From positions 224,325,654-224,389,653 of the forward strand of contig JAHLJT010000631.1 in assembly GCA_031308135.1 (NCBI GenBank): a stretch of 64,000 nt of DNA. Reading direction: 5' to 3'. Source of the stretch: Acheta domesticus. Lineage: Eukaryota > Arthropoda > Insecta > Orthoptera > Gryllidae. Shown piece by piece: positions 22,907-33,106 of this stretch. Within the stretch, counting starts at the first letter, position 1; every line of letters starts with the position of its first letter. Below the pieces are notes generated by a model. The model was given only the letters and a program-made list of their open reading frames with translations. It was not told the DNA's origin and made no database searches. Both the position numbers and the translations under genes were made by a program.

Positions 22907-23662
22907 TGAAGCATTAAAAAAATTAATTGGCTTCATTCTGCAAGACGGCTTTGAAAGGTTAAGACCTGATCCGTCCGTTATCTGGATGCGTACTCCGCAT
23001 GGGTAAACAATAATATTACTAAGCCGTGAGGTTAAATTGCACAGAAAATCAAACAATAATTTTAATGTAGTCACGGAGTATTATTTTTGTCTATATTTCT
23101 ACAATTTAATTTTACATAGATTCGAGTTTCTGCTGGTTTCTGACTTTCGGTCCGTCGGAGGGGCAATGCGCAGAAAAGCAGTATTTAAAAAAATGTAATC
23201 AAGGTAGGAATAACGGTTCTCATTTTGTATAATATGGCGTAAGAAACAAACTCTGTTGTTCCTATGAGGACAACAATCAACACCTTTTTGAGGACATAAG
23301 ATGGATCTTTCCCCACAGTTATGCACTGAAGTGTTTCTGGGCAGGTAACGTGTATGATACATTATTAATTACTATATAGTCTTTACTACTTACGCGGTAA
23401 GGGGGAGAAAGTAAAAATTTGACTTCTAGGGGCAGCATCGTAGCTAGAGGCTGGCAGGCGAGCGGCGCAATCCTCAAGGGGGCGTATTTTGCAGTCCCAC
23501 AGTCCGCGGGTCGCTGGGCACAGGCATACAGTATTACAACAGGATGCTAACTCACATAAAAAAACGTGCACTTGATTACGTTAGGCGCCTACACAGATTA
23601 GGAACGACGTCCCTAGCGGTTCAACACACTTTCTACGGAACCCTAAATAAAACTTTAAAAAA
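22907..23662. repeat. Left copy of the gap-flanking duplication
   Basis: The segment runs from 'ttggtgaagcattaaaaaaa' to 'ccctaaataaaa' and the gap edge. It is repeated in the same orientation at 24663-25417. Differences are mostly one- or two-base indels in homopolymers. No gene was recognised inside it. Confidence 0.9.
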
Positions 23663-24662
23663 NNNNNNNNNNNNNNNNNNNNNNNNNNNNNNNNNNNNNN
23701 NNNNNNNNNNNNNNNNNNNNNNNNNNNNNNNNNNNNNNNNNNNNNNNNNNNNNNNNNNNNNNNNNNNNNNNNNNNNNNNNNNNNNNNNNNNNNNNNNNNN
23801 NNNNNNNNNNNNNNNNNNNNNNNNNNNNNNNNNNNNNNNNNNNNNNNNNNNNNNNNNNNNNNNNNNNNNNNNNNNNNNNNNNNNNNNNNNNNNNNNNNNN
23901 NNNNNNNNNNNNNNNNNNNNNNNNNNNNNNNNNNNNNNNNNNNNNNNNNNNNNNNNNNNNNNNNNNNNNNNNNNNNNNNNNNNNNNNNNNNNNNNNNNNN
24001 NNNNNNNNNNNNNNNNNNNNNNNNNNNNNNNNNNNNNNNNNNNNNNNNNNNNNNNNNNNNNNNNNNNNNNNNNNNNNNNNNNNNNNNNNNNNNNNNNNNN
24101 NNNNNNNNNNNNNNNNNNNNNNNNNNNNNNNNNNNNNNNNNNNNNNNNNNNNNNNNNNNNNNNNNNNNNNNNNNNNNNNNNNNNNNNNNNNNNNNNNNNN
24201 NNNNNNNNNNNNNNNNNNNNNNNNNNNNNNNNNNNNNNNNNNNNNNNNNNNNNNNNNNNNNNNNNNNNNNNNNNNNNNNNNNNNNNNNNNNNNNNNNNNN
24301 NNNNNNNNNNNNNNNNNNNNNNNNNNNNNNNNNNNNNNNNNNNNNNNNNNNNNNNNNNNNNNNNNNNNNNNNNNNNNNNNNNNNNNNNNNNNNNNNNNNN
24401 NNNNNNNNNNNNNNNNNNNNNNNNNNNNNNNNNNNNNNNNNNNNNNNNNNNNNNNNNNNNNNNNNNNNNNNNNNNNNNNNNNNNNNNNNNNNNNNNNNNN
24501 NNNNNNNNNNNNNNNNNNNNNNNNNNNNNNNNNNNNNNNNNNNNNNNNNNNNNNNNNNNNNNNNNNNNNNNNNNNNNNNNNNNNNNNNNNNNNNNNNNNN
24601 NNNNNNNNNNNNNNNNNNNNNNNNNNNNNNNNNNNNNNNNNNNNNNNNNNNNNNNNNNNNNN
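23663..24662. other. Scaffold gap of exactly 1000 N
   Basis: The run is exactly 1000 N, a conventional placeholder length. It does not measure real missing sequence. Open frames reported across it would be artefacts. Confidence 0.99.
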
Positions 24663-25417
24663 TACGCCTTGGTGAAGCATTAAAAAAATTAATTGGCTTC
24701 ATTCTGCAAGACGGCTTTGAAAGGTTAGAGACCTGATCCGTCCGTTATCTGGATGCGTACTCCGCAGGGGTAAACAAATGAATTACTAAGCCGTGAGGTT
24801 AAATTGCACAGAAAATCAAACAATAATTTTAATGTAGTCACGGAGTATTATTTTTGTCTATATTTCTACAATTTAATTTACATAGATTTCGAGTTTCTGC
24901 TGGTTTCTGACTTTCGGTCCGTCGGAGGGGCAATGCGCAGAAAAGCAGTATTTAAAAAAATGTAAATCAAGGTAGGAAAAAGGTCTCATTTTGTATAATA
25001 TGGCGTAAGAAATAAATCGTGTTCCTATGAGGACAACAAAACCCTTTTGAGGACATAAGATGGATCTTTCCCAAGTTATGCACTGGAAGTGTTTCGGGAG
25101 TCACGTGTATGATACATTATTAATTACTATATAGTCTTTACTACTTACGCGGTAAGGGGAGAAAGTAAAAATTTGACTTCTAGGGGCAGCATCGTAGCTA
25201 GAGGCTGGCAGGCGAGCGGCGCAATCCTCAAGGGGGCGTATTTTGCAGTCCCACAGTCCGCGGGTCGCTGGGGCACAGGCATACAGTATTACAACAGGAT
25301 GCTAACTCACATAAAAAAACGTGCACTTGATTACGTTAGGCGCCCTACACAGATTAGGAACGACCGTCCCTACGTTAACACACTTTCTACGGAACCCTAA
25401 ATAAAACGTTAAAAAAC
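24663..25417. repeat. Right copy of the gap-flanking duplication
   Basis: This repeats the sequence at 22907-23662 in the same order and orientation, and continues beyond it into 'accaatccatgaccg'. The pattern fits two contig ends that overlap but were not merged. Confidence 0.9.
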
Positions 25418-25419
25418 CA

Positions 25420-25712
25420 ATCCATGACCGTGAATGATCCATGATCCGCAGGGGGAGGGGAGTGGACGTGTCGTTGCGACAGGACAGAGGGGAGTTGACG
25501 TGCGCTTGTCTCCTCTAGTCTAGTGAAAAGCAACTGCAGAAGGCCTCCGCGGGCAGTGGCACAAATACTTGCATTTGAGCAGTCCTATTTATTGATAATT
25601 TAAAACAGTAGTGTCAAGGTCTTCTACTGGTGGCTGTGGCACGCCTCGTGCATCGTAGCATGCCATGAGCTTCTCTGTGCAACTAGCGTCGGGAAAGGAA
25701 ACTATTAGTATT
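25420..25712. other. Non-coding stretch
   Basis: This is the flank between the duplicated contig end and the MITE at 25713. No gene or repeat was recognised. Confidence 0.35.
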
Positions 25713-25881
25713 CTGCGATTTTCTTAACTTTGCCCCTGACAGGAATCGGCTGTTGACGATTTCATCCAATCGGCAGCTTGAACGTCACCGTAGTGACGTC
25801 ACTATAGCTAAATATAAGCTTCCGATTGGATGGCAGCGAAACAGCTGGTTCCTGTCAGGGGCAATGTTAAGAAAATCGCAG
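25713..25881. mobile_element. Palindromic MITE
   Basis: The left arm 'ctgcgattttcttaactttg' continuing 'cccctgacaggaa' is mirrored by the right arm 'ttcctgtcaggggcaatgtt' ending 'aagaaaatcgcag'. Further in, 'ccaatcgg' is mirrored by 'ccgattgg'. The total is 169 bp with about 70-bp arms and no coding capacity. Confidence 0.85.
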
Positions 25882-26107
25882 TATAACCCCGCCGTTTTAC
25901 AATGGGGATAGCCTTGTCTCTGGTGGCGGGGTGATGAACTGCGTGAAGGGACGATTTTGTCGTGGCACTCGTGCCACTCCTCTTGGCATCGACCTTGGCA
26001 ACACTGATTAAAAATATAAAATTCTTTAGTGCTTCACTCATAGAAGTCTGTCATTGAAGTGTTTCATTCCAAGAGCCCTTTCACCCGCCGACCCGACCCG
26101 ACCCGAC

Positions 26108-26637
26108 GTGTGTGTGTGGTGTGTGTGTGTGGTGTGTGTGGTGTGGTGTGTGTGGTGTGGTGTGTGTGGTGTGGTGTGGTGTGTGGTGTGTGGTGTGGTG
26201 TGTTGTGTGTGTGTGTGTGTGGTGGTGTGTGGGGTGTGTGTGGTGTGTGTGTGTGTGGTGTGTGTGTGTGTGTGTGTGTGGGGTGTGGTGTGGGTGTTTG
26301 GTGTGTGTGTGTGTGTGTGGGGTGTGTGTGTGTGTGGGGTGTGTGTGTGTGTGTGGGGTGTGTGTGTGTGGGGTGTGTGTGCGTGTGTGGGGTGTGTGTG
26401 TGTGTGGGGGGTGTGTGTGTGTGTGTGTGGTGTGTGTGTGTGTGTGAGGTGTGTGTGAGTGGTGTGTGTGTGTGTGTGTGGGTGGGGGGGTGTGGTGTGT
26501 GTGTGAGTGGTGTGTGTGTGTGGGTGGGGGTGTGTGGGGTGTGTGTGGGTGGGGTGTGTGTGTGTGGTGTGTGGGTGTGTGTGTGTGGGGTGTGTGTGGG
26601 GTGTGTGTGTGTGGTGTGTGTGTGGGGTGTGTGTGTG
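26108..26637. repeat. Large GT-rich microsatellite
   Basis: More than 500 bases of GT repeats with periodic GG interruptions ('ggtgtgtgtg', 'ggggtgtgtgtg'). All frames give Cys/Val/Gly low-complexity sequence and none is a gene. A matching GT tract resumes at 27512-27548, beyond the solo LTR. Confidence 0.95.
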
Positions 26638-27511
26638 TGTTACGACCCCCAGAGAACTTACAAACTTTCGCTCTTATTCCTTGCCTCCGCCCTTCTGTAA
26701 GCTCTGTGCGCTCTGTTACGCGCCAAAAAAACTGCGCGCCGCCTCGCGCTGGCCGATCAATAATCTGCCTATGACGTCACCTATGCTATAAAAGCGGGTG
26801 TTACGCTCGCAGCAGAGGCAGATAGGCCCGCGGCGAGTGACGGGAGTACGCGCCGTCGCGTATTTTTTGTTTAAGAGTCTACATCACAGAGGGATCGTGT
26901 TCATGTTCATGTGCCAAGAATGTTAACTGATAAACTGCTGGGTGAATTGTGAATTAGGTGGTGGGGTTGGTGTAAGGTATAACTTGTTACAGTGTAAAGA
27001 ATTCTGTATGTTGGGTATCAGAGAAAGTATACTGTATTCAGGTATGTACCGTTCGATGTAAAAAAATTGTGTTGGTAAATGCGGCTTAGGCTGCCACAGT
27101 TGTAGTTTCTTTAAAAATTCTTTAAAGATATGGAGGCGAAAGTGCCACATATGTCAATTTGATTGATAGCAGTACAATACTGCAGTAATTTCTGTATTCC
27201 TTAGCGAGTGTCCTTAGGCTCATAGCGGCAATTTGGCCTCCCATAAATTTGTTTAATCATGTAAATAAGAAAGTACTAATCCTGTTTGGCCACTTCGATT
27301 GAAATTTGTGTCAATTTTTGTAATTGGTGCGCTCGCAGGGCGCACCGTTCTTTCAGTATTGTCCCTGTATTTTGCTCCCTCGGAGCACCCAGGCTGCCTT
27401 AGGCGGCCGCTTAAACAATAAAGCATAGAATTTTTCCAAAATTAATTGATCTTCTAATAAAATTTACCCGAGAACCTGCCCTACCTAGTTTCCCTTGTTA
27501 TTTCATAAACA
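26638..27511 (+). mobile_element. Probable solo LTR inserted in the GT tract
   Basis: The segment starts 'tgttacgacccccagagaac' and ends 'ttatttcataaaca', satisfying TG...CA. The four bases outside each end are 'tgtg' on both sides, compatible with a Ty3/gypsy-type 4-bp target duplication, although the GT background makes this weak evidence alone. It has a TATA box ('tataaaag', 26787-26794) and a downstream 'aataaa' (27417-27422), the expected LTR order. No second LTR or gag-pol is nearby. Confidence 0.5.
26787..26794 (+). promoter_or_regulatory. TATA box of the putative LTR
   Basis: 'tataaaag' is followed by a GC-rich start region ('cgggtgttacgctcgcag'). Its position fits the U3/R border of an LTR. 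If active it could drive transcription toward the ankyrin exon at 27572 on the same strand. Confidence 0.45.
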
Positions 27512-27571
27512 TGTGGGGTGTGTGTGTGTGGGGTGTGGGGTGTGTGTAATGGTGCGACCTTCGTGCGGCAG

Positions 27572-27859
27572 CGCGGTGCGCGCGTGCAGCGTGGGGGCGG
27601 TGCGCGCGCTGCTGGCGGCCGGGGCGCCGGTGGACGCCCGCAACCGCCGCCAGTGGACGCCGCTGCACGTGGCCGCGTGGGGAAGCGGCGAAGGGGACGA
27701 CGTGGAGGACGAGGACGTAGTTGCGCGCGCTGCTGGAGGCCGGTGCGGCGCCCGACGCCACCGACGCGCGGGGGCTACTCGGCGCTGGTGTTGGCGGCGC
27801 AGGCAGGCCGCACGGTTGCCTTGCAGCTGCTGCTCAGGCGGTGGAGCCCAACCTCCCAG
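27572..27859 (+). CDS. Ankyrin-repeat gene, central exon with frame breaks
   Basis: After a 'cgtgcggcag' acceptor the exon encodes AVRACSVGAVRALLAAGAPV and DARNRRQWTPLHVAAW, a clear ankyrin repeat continuing from 22824. An acidic insert follows (GEGDDVEDEDV). The next repeat is in another frame (LRALLEAGAAPDATDAR), and a third frame continues with GYSALVLAAQAGRTVALQLL up to a 'cccag|gtgagc' donor. Two single-base breaks lie near 27710-27725 and 27770, in GC-rich DNA. Because repeat sense resumes perfectly after each break, sequence error is as likely as pseudogenisation. The acceptor has an unusual GT-rich rather than pyrimidine-rich upstream tract. Confidence 0.75.
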
Positions 27860-27886
27860 GTGAGCGTGTGATTCACGTTTACGTTC

Positions 27887-28540
27887 AGTGATTCCGGGCG
27901 CGTCAAATGCTAAGGTCATTAGCGGACGTCCATAAATTACGTGGCGCAAATTTCAAGTAATTTCAATACCCCCTCCCCCTTGCAACGCACTTCCCTGTAT
28001 GTAACGCAGCGTGACGCTGCCTCAGATCCCGTCCTCCTCTTGCGTTACGTAATTTATGACTCCTTAGTTCAGGAAATGTAACCCAAGTTTCTATTGCGGG
28101 AGCTGGCTGTGATCTTCCTCGCTGGATGGTGAGATCAGGCCCCGACCTACCGCCAACTAACGGAGTTTCCTCAGTCGTGTCTATCCCACCTATGGGGTAC
28201 CGCCCGAGCCGAGACAAGCTCTAACATTCAGTCCAGTCTGCCGGCATGTGCGGTAGTGTAAATAATGTAAGTGTAAATGTGTGTGAGTAAAGGGTGAGGA
28301 TAGGACAAAGAAGAACGAAAGATCGCGCGCGGTCCGTGGCCCGTTTGTTAGCGTTTGATCAGAGGGAGAAACCATGGAAAAAGCAATGATCAGAGCAGCC
28401 CGCCGCAAGAATTCTCCTCCAGACCGCGACTGAATTCGACTTAATCTAGTTATTTGGAAAATCATGTCACCATCGGACTCGAACCTAGAACCTTCCGGTC
28501 TGAGGCACTGCAGTGACATCAGTTGATGGTCTGTGCGACT
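27887..28540 (-). repeat. SINE-C copy interrupted by a MITE
   Basis: The reverse-complemented 3' end ('gtgattccgggcgcgtcaaa', 'tgctaaggtcatta') is separated by the 27920-28062 MITE from the rest of the body: 'acaagctctaac', 'gatcgcgcgcggtccgtggc', 'agaaaccatgg', 'gaattctcctccagaccgcg', and the tRNA-like head with 'gactcgaacctagaaccttc'. The SINE starts only about 28 bp beyond the ankyrin exon donor. Confidence 0.75.
27920..28062. mobile_element. MITE, second 'cataaattacgt' copy
   Basis: The inverted ends are 'gcggacgtccataaattacg' and 'cgtaatttatgactcctta', with the same C/G-rich centre ('taccccctcccccttg') as at 11458-11613 in the opposite orientation. It is nested in the SINE-C copy. Confidence 0.75.
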
Positions 28541-28544
28541 CCTT

Positions 28545-30060
28545 CTGGTAGCTATGTTCTTGATCTTTAACTCTTAAGTTGAAGACCAGAAACATTTATT
28601 GCTTCTTTGCCTGTTATTAGATATCGTATGCCCACTTAATTACATTAGTCTAGCATTTTTACGAGGGTGGGCTAACGAAATTAACTGTTGAGCTAACGAG
28701 GTTATACAGGAAAATAATAATTGCATGGAACTGTGTTGAAGTTGAACATTTAGCGAAGCTACTTTAGCTTTCGTTCTTTTTTATAAATAATATGATTGAA
28801 TTTTCATGAATTAGCTAAGCTATTAAATGGGAGGCAGTTAGTGTGTTTTAAAATATATTTTAATTCAGAGTCTCAGTTTATGAGATTAGAAATTTAGAAA
28901 GCTATTACTTTCATTGTTTGACACCCAATGATGAATTAATTCTGTTTTATTCTGCGTCTCTACCAGCAACTGTTGTACTTGCTAAGTACCAAACGGACAT
29001 TATATACTGTAAGAGAAACGAAACGACTTACTGCAGAACGTACGGCGAAGTAGAACGGGATTAATAATGAACCCTCTTTCTTCCAGTATCTTCGAAAACC
29101 TTTCTGCAGATGTCAAGGCTGAGACCGTGCAGGGGCGCATGCAAATTGCTATTTTAGAATCTCTTGCTCCAGTTTTGAATATATCGCTTTCTTGTCGACC
29201 CACCCGCCGCCTTACCACATTGCTCTTTTGAGATTTTTTTCGCAATTGATAACTCAATGGCGGAGTCGAACTCGCTGAAAGAAGACATCAAAATCGAAGT
29301 CCACCATTTGAAACTCAACCTAAACCAATTAATCAAAATAACCTCATTCATGGAGTCGAACACAACGAAATCAAAGTGATCCATTCAAAACTGCAACGTA
29401 AAAATCATGAAAATTTAGCTGCAAAATTCTATAGCGATAGGTAGACAGATTGTTGATTTATCTAAGGCATTAATTGAGGAGCAGAAGGCATTGGGAAGTA
29501 GAAGACTCGCGCAGACATGCGCATGCGAGGGGGGATTACATCACGCTTCAAAAACTTTTTCAAACTTTTCTCTAAAATTGCTGCAATTTTTGTTTATTAA
29601 ACTTTGTCCCTGGATAGCGTAAAATTCGTTTAAAAGAACGGCGTAGGTCTCGTGTTCGTTGAAATTCCAGAGCGAAATTCCCAATTTTCGAATATACTTC
29701 GTATATACGTACGTATACGAGGAAGTAAAAAAAGTAAAATCTATATTTTAAAATCTGTGGTCACGGGGTAAAAGTTCTTGAGTCAAAAATCTTAGTTTGG
29801 AGGAAAACAAGGGTTAGAGTTTCGAGTCAACGTTGGTTCCTACGCTAAACGCTATTTTTTAATGTTTTTTCTCGTTAAGGAGGCAACATTTGAATTCGGT
29901 CGTTTTACTAAAATAATATATAGTTAATTAACTTGTATTTTCAGTACTTAACCCAATTTTGACCAAATATTGACGTAAGAACTTTTACCCCGTGACCACA
30001 GAAACGTGTGTCTGTAGCTCCTGTGGGGTGGGGGAGGTGAGCGGGGCCGAGCGCGCGGTG
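28545..30060. other. Intronic AT-rich sequence with dispersed repeat
   Basis: No exon was recognised. 29540-29720 carries a copy of the AT-rich dispersed repeat ('aacttttctctaaaattgct' type). A phrase around 'gtatatacgtacgtatacga' near 29701-29720 is palindromic. 29000-29384 gives minus-strand frames with no recognisable motif. Confidence 0.4.
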
Positions 30061-30074
30061 CGGTGCGGTTGCAG

Positions 30075-30519
30075 GTGGCGCGCTGCCTGGAGCACGCGCG
30101 GGACCGGCCGGTGGTGGAGATGCTGGTGCACGGGCCCAATCCGCGCTGCTTGCGCGACAAGGTGGGCGGGGTGGCGCTGCGCGGCGCCGCGCGCCACGGC
30201 CGCCTGGAGGCGTTGCAGGCGCTGCTGGAGAACGGGGCGCCCGTCTACGACCGCGACGCGCGCGACTACACGGCCGCGCACTACGTGGCCATGAGCACCG
30301 CCTCGCGGGCTGCAGGAATGCGCCTGGGAGCTGAGGCGCTGGGGCGCCCCGTTGGAGGCCGCGCGCTTGTGGGACACCCCTTGGGTCGTGGCGCTGACGC
30401 ACGCCAACTTCGACCGGGTGGGGCCTCTCATGCCCCTCGACCATGCGCTAAAGATCCTCGTCTTTGTTTTATTTGCTTTGTTGCTTTGGGCCAGTGTCCC
30501 AAATGCGAAACCTAGGTAA
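30075..30519 (+). CDS. Ankyrin-repeat gene, 3' exon with hydrophobic tail
   Basis: After a 'tgcggttgcag' acceptor the frame encodes VARCLEHARDRPVVEMLVHG, then GAARHGRLEALQALLENGAP and DARDYTAAHYVAMSTA, about two ankyrin repeats. Near 30295-30310 the frame shifts by one and sense continues as LQECAWELRRWGAPLEAARL, DTPWVVALTHANFDRVGPLM and a very hydrophobic end (ILVFVLFALLLWASVP) before a TAA at 30517-30519. The hydrophobic end could be a carboxy-terminal membrane anchor or the first part of a membrane domain, since 'ag|gtaatt' at 30514-30515 could also be a donor. The frameshift is either a sequence error or a real lesion. The protein family beyond 'ankyrin repeat' was not identified. Confidence 0.7.
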
Positions 30520-30774
30520 TTTGCAGCAGGGTCTTGAATAAGTTTCAGTCGAAGATGGGTTTTCAAGACCCGGCTTCATTACTCTACACCAGCGGTGCCC
30601 GACGTTTTCTTCGTTACAAACTTCTTCTACAAATGGAAACAATTGAACGAAGGTTATTTGAATGCAGTAGTAACTAAATTGACAGTAACATTGTATTGTT
30701 AAAAGTTAATTTTTGTATTGCATTATTGGCCATTTCAAAATTTAAAATATTACCCCAAAACATTCACAAACCTT

Positions 30775-30780
30775 AATAAA
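30775..30780 (+). terminator. Candidate polyadenylation signal of the ankyrin gene
   Basis: 'aataaa' lies about 255 bp downstream of the TAA at 30519. It would serve if the 30075-30519 exon is terminal. AATAAA is common in AT-rich DNA, so this is weak. Confidence 0.25.
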
Positions 30781-31459
30781 ACTACCAAAAGATCAAATTA
30801 TCTAAATCAATACAAAATCTATAAGAATGTTTTATTTGTAGCTACAAATCTTTATTTTAATTACAGTATTAATAAAATCGTACTCACCGGGCCTTCAAAC
30901 TAGAGAAAAGTCACTAAAGAGACAAGATTTCGAAAAAACTATCCCAGCCCCATTTCTCATCCTTAAAAGCAACATTTCAGTTCACATTTGAGCCAGCGAA
31001 TAAAAACTGACGAATCGGTTGAAGTGTTGAAACTGGAAGAGCATAAAATCTATAAAACGATTTTTCCCTCATTACGAAATTGCAACTATGCTCCGGGAAA
31101 TCAAAGACCAAAGTTAAAAGATAGTTCAGACCCACACATTTTGGTAACATCGTCATTCACCTACTACTTTTACTTTCTCGTATACTCCTTAAGATGTGTA
31201 GAGAAAGATATGATACTAAACGAATTTTCGACACAAAATCTTATTGTACATTGGTGATACTGAAAAAGTGATGATAATATACAGAAAATCACTTCCTCTG
31301 TCACGTCAGAATCAACGATTTGTGGGTATTTTATACCGAAAAATTTTGCCTTTGGTTTACGGTAAAACGTCCTTTCGTTCGTCCGTCTGTGCGTCCGTCC
31401 GTTCTGCCGTCCGTCCGCGAGCGAACAACACTTGTGGCACAATCGGACAGGAATTTTAC

Positions 31460-31915
31460 CAAAGTTGATATTTCCTGATTGATGTGGTCGATGTCGCAGT
31501 GTTCGAATATTTTTTTGGTGAGAGTATTACATGAAGCATCAAGGGCATTTGCAAAATTTCTCAAAAATGTCTCCAATTTTTTTCATTACATTTTTTCTCA
31601 GGTATAGCAGAGAACTTTAAAAAACTGCACAGATTCAATTTTCGTCTAATTATCTTAATTTTCAAAAATTTGAAAAGCTTAACTTTTTGGGAGTCGACTA
31701 CAACTACAATTCTGAAGGTAACTATTTCTTTCTTGAATGAAATGTATATTTCAAAAATAAATCTTTGAATAAGGTTACGTACAATTTTTTCAAAATATAA
31801 ATACTTTACGCGTAATTTTTCGTAAAATAATGGTAATTTAAGAAAATGTTTCCCAAAAACTGCTCCAAATTTTTCTTTAAAGCTTTTGAAGGCATAGAGA
31901 TAAATCAGTGGAGCT
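31460..31915. repeat. AT-rich dispersed repeat, another copy
   Basis: It starts 'gatatttcctgattgatgtg' and continues 'tattacatgaagcatcaagg', 'ttctcaaaaatgtctccaat' and 'aaactgctccaaatttttct', the order seen in 1-560. Just upstream, 31376-31425 is a degenerate (GTCC)n-like stretch. Confidence 0.6.
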
Positions 31916-31919
31916 TCGG

Positions 31920-33098
31920 TACTTAAGCTAAGCCCCTCAACCCCGTGTAACGTAGCTAATCAATAAAATTAAACATTATTTTTAGTAAGCAAAAAAACAA
32001 AACGGAATCATCTGTAATGTGACTTAATATTAGCTAGTTCTTAGTCAAGCATTATATTTTGTAAATTTTAAATCAACTATTAAGATTTCAGTGGAGACTG
32101 CAGAAATATCGCGTATTTAGACATCTTTATCCCCTTTTTTTAAAAGGAAGATAGCCTTTTTTTCGCCTTCTTCATTCAATCTTTGTTACGTTTGGAATTA
32201 AAACTCCGCCATTACAATTTTCCGTTTGCGAACCGCTGGTTGGGAACCGTTGCTCTTAATATTGCTGTCCTGAGCGCGTCCTGGAGGCCAGCGGCCAGCG
32301 GCCAGCGCGTTCGCAACGACACGTCCGAGGACAAGACTTTCCCTCTGCGATTTCCTTCAGGTCCCTCGACAGACCCCGCTTGCCTTCTAACATGAACGAA
32401 CCTTTTTCAGTTTCACCTAATTTCGCAATGGGCGCCCTTTAACAACCATTGTAGGTCTATTTAAGACCTGTGTTTTGTTGGAATACAGAACGGAAAAAAA
32501 CATCGGCGTTTTGCGCGTTCTGTCCTCTAATGTAATGGTTTTAAGCTCCAATTTCTTGCAGTGACTTGATGTTTCAGAAACAGATGTAGACAATAGTGGT
32601 GTGTGAAGAAGTGAATGTGTATCTAATGAATGTAGGTAATGGTGGCGTGTAAAGTTTTATAGGAGTGTAAATTATCATTGCACTTTTACATGAGCTTACA
32701 ATTTGATGAAGAATTATTGTAAAATTTGTAATTGTTGTTTTGTGAGAAAAAATCTCAATTAACCTGCTATATTTTTTAAAACATTTGACAGTAAAAAGGT
32801 ATTTTGTTTTATGTTAAATGATACGCAAAGAAATGCCAGAAAATGAAAAGAAGTGAAAATACAAAACGACCGCTGGAAATGTAAATAAAGATGTTCTTGT
32901 CATGTTTAAAGTAAATGATATCTTTCTGATTAGTCTACATTTTCAATTGTGATTCCAATTATAGTTCCAAACCATATTTTAAAATCACAATTTAAATAAA
33001 ACACTTTTTTACAATATTCAATGAATTTTATACGGATTTACCCCGGTAACCGCGGTAATCCTTAAGGCAGGAGCACATTGACCGTCTCGGCTTGTAGG
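31920..33098. other. Region without a recognised gene
   Basis: AT-rich apart from 32260-32390, which is GC-rich and contains 'ggccagc' three times in a row at about 32287-32306. No domain was recognised on either strand. The SINE head split by the hAT begins near 33060. Confidence 0.35.
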
Positions 33099-33106
33099 GT
33101 CGCGGG
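33060..33106 (+). repeat. Left half of the SINE split by the hAT element
   Basis: Removing 33107-35669 and one 8-bp copy joins this to 35678 onward. The join gives 'gtcgcgggcccgagtcctgc' followed by 'ctgggacatgg', the same arrangement as the B-box and downstream part of the SINE at 6268 ('gatcgcgggttcgagtcccg'). Confidence 0.7.

Noticed and set aside
23544..24702. Open frames of 340-380 residues on both strands
   Set aside because: They run across the 1000-N gap; the residues are unknown and no coding evidence exists at either edge.
26054..26791. Several long plus-strand frames rich in Cys, Val and Gly
   Set aside because: They are translations of the GT microsatellite in different registers.
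29941..30566. Minus-strand frames of 167-193 residues
   Set aside because: They are antisense to the ankyrin exon, whose plus-strand repeats are unmistakable.
30588..32240. Possible hAT element between 'cagcggtgcccgacg' and 'gcgaaccgctg'
   Set aside because: The flanking octamers do not match and the terminal similarity is short, so the pair is probably coincidental.
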